From NCBI GenBank assembly GCA_004558105.1, contig SFEB01000055.1:1-6922 (forward strand): a stretch of DNA of 6,922 nucleotides. Reading direction: 5' to 3'. The translations under genes and the position numbers were made by a program. The notes beneath the pieces are model-generated. The model did no database searches. It had not been told where the DNA came from and was given only the letters and a program-made list of their open reading frames with translations. This DNA is from Clostridiales bacterium (GTDB taxonomy: Bacteria; Bacillota; Clostridia; Christensenellales; CAG-314). Below are positions 6,247 through 6,922 of the stretch, piece by piece (the first letter of the stretch is position 1; each line of letters starts with the position of its first letter).

Positions 6247-6819
6247 ATGGACACATGTAAAAGAATGTGGAGTGAAAATCAAATTGGAGAGATCGCAAAA
6301 GAGAATGTGACACCTGGTATTACAGGCGTTCAGATTGAATATTTTGAAGGCGTAATAGAAAATGGTGTCGTGGCGAGAATAGACTTTAGCAACAATTACC
6401 AACAACCATACGTCGTCGTTTCACCAACAGCACCTGATCCTACGCCTTTTCTCGAAATGCCTGCGCCTATAACGAAAACACTTTTTGGTAGTAAGGTGCT
6501 CGGAGAAGGAAATATCGACCTTTACAGACACAACGTACAAATAAGACAAGGAACGACAGGTTCGGAGAGATACATCTACACAACTCTTTACTCCTCCAAA
6601 AAAACGAACATCGATTCCATTACAGACTTAAATAGGATGTTAAATTTGAGTGCTGGTGAGACTTATCCTGCTCGCGGCTTATTCAACGATGGAGCAGACC
6701 ACCAAGTTATGTACATAACACCATCTGGAGCAAACCTCGCAGTTGCTTATATGACAGGTGCTTTGACAACTACAACTCTTTCTTCTGGCGTTGTTACAGA
6801 TACGATTAAAACTATCTAA
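6247..6819 (+). CDS. Unrecognised protein downstream of capsid gene, possible minor virion or head fibre protein (190 aa)
   Basis: I cannot name this family with confidence. The start at ATG 6247 has AAAAGGAG (6231-6238) eight bases upstream. The N terminus (about 1-25, M-W-S-E-N-Q-I-G-E-I-A-K) looks like a short amphipathic helix. The remainder looks beta-rich: a V-V-V-S-P strand and a Pro-rich linker near 57-75, a central region with GEGNIDLYRHNVQIRQG (about 89-105), an Ile/Leu segment, and a Thr/Ser/Gly-rich C terminus (ALTTTTLSSGVV). No membrane segment or signal peptide is seen. The short N-terminal helix, beta-rich body and Thr/Ser-rich end are common in phage fibre and decoration proteins. 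In phi29 the head fibre gene (8.5) also directly follows the capsid gene. A head fibre or minor structural role is therefore reasonable but unproven. It is followed by a terminator and preceded by one, so it may be a separate transcription unit or be expressed by read-through. Confidence 0.8.
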   Translation: MDTCKRMWSENQIGEIAKENVTPGITGVQIEYFEGVIENGVVARIDFSNNYQQPYVVVSPTAPDPTPFLEMPAPITKTLFGSKVLGEGNIDLYRHNVQIRQGTTGSERYIYTTLYSSKKTNIDSITDLNRMLNLSAGETYPARGLFNDGADHQVMYITPSGANLAVAYMTGALTTTTLSSGVVTDTIKTI

Positions 6820-6823
6820 TCCT

Positions 6824-6839
6824 TCCACAAACTCTGGAC
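6824..6839 (+). repeat. 16-base direct repeat, copy 1
   Basis: TCCACAAACTCTGGAC begins five bases after the stop of the 190-aa gene and recurs exactly at 6902-6917, 78 bases further on. The two copies bracket the second terminator. Each copy contains a small inverted repeat, TCCA and TGGA separated by seven bases. A partial third copy, TTCTCCAC (6840-6847), matches the sequence that leads into copy 2 (6899-6906). Confidence 0.8.
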
Positions 6840-6853
6840 TTCTCCACTCAAAC

Positions 6854-6893
6854 AAGGCGGAACGGACAACTACACTCCTCCGCCTTTTCTTTT
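6854..6893 (+). terminator. Intrinsic terminator after the 190-aa gene
   Basis: AAGGCGGA (6854-6861) and TCCGCCTT (6879-6886) form a perfect eight-pair, GC-rich stem with a 17-base loop. A T-rich tail, TTTTCTTTTCC, overlaps the end of the right arm. No A-run precedes the left arm, so it acts on the plus strand only. It closes the structural operon as far as the window shows. Confidence 0.75.
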
Positions 6894-6901
6894 CCAAATT
6901 C

Positions 6902-6917
6902 TCCACAAACTCTGGAC
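6902..6917 (+). repeat. 16-base direct repeat, copy 2
   Basis: This is an exact second copy of the 16-base sequence at 6824-6839, lying just after the terminator tail and five bases before the right edge of the window. Further copies could follow outside the window. No gene start is visible in the remaining bases. Confidence 0.8.
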
Positions 6918-6922
6918 AATTC

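Noticed and set aside
6679..6906. 75-aa minus-strand reading frame at the right end
   Set aside because: It crosses a convincing plus-strand terminator, overlaps a real gene in reverse, and has no sensible protein character.

Overview
The window is a compact run of eight genes, all on the + strand. It carries the virion structural module of a small phi29-like podovirus (Picovirinae/Salasmaviridae-type lineage). The assignment rests on several independent protein resemblances that I recognised from memory. They are a phi29 gp9-like tail knob with its hydrophobic loop, a gp10-like portal with the conserved APY-VDKL and T-DEV-xSN stretches, a gp11-like lower collar, a scaffold of gp7 size placed just before the capsid gene, and a gp8-like major capsid protein. 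The strong AAGGAG-type Shine-Dalgarno sites, the AT-leaning composition, the exclusive use of TAA stops and the standard genetic code suggest a low-GC Gram-positive (Bacillota) host. The sequence does not identify the host further.

Layout, left to right: (1) the 3' part of a gene open to the left edge, probably the C-terminal part of a gp16-like DNA-packaging ATPase; (2) a 48-base gap holding overlapping inverted repeats and a strong ribosome binding site; (3) the 720-aa tail knob/tube protein; (4) an unrecognised 180-aa helical protein that overlaps the knob gene by 22 bases; (5) the 318-aa portal; (6) the 202-aa lower collar, joined to the portal by a TAATG overlap; (7) a 99-aa scaffold protein; (8) the 326-aa major capsid protein; (9) a 147-base gap with two competing hairpins, one a convincing intrinsic terminator; (10) an unrecognised 190-aa protein, probably a minor virion component; (11) a second intrinsic terminator, with a 16-base direct repeat on both sides of it at the right edge.

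The genes fit one assembly pathway. Scaffold and major capsid protein form the prohead on the portal, the packaging ATPase fills it with DNA, and the lower collar and the knob complete the short tail. The knob's hydrophobic loop probably acts on the host membrane at entry. Compared with phi29 (order 7-8-8.5-9-10-11...16), the tail and connector block comes before the scaffold and capsid block, and a gene is inserted between the knob and portal genes. The terminator after the capsid gene probably reduces expression of what follows.

I found no tRNA, CRISPR array, insertion sequence, integrase or defence gene. This is mostly a recognisable phage module. The less explained parts are the two unrecognised proteins, the two intergenic structured regions and the direct repeat at the right end.
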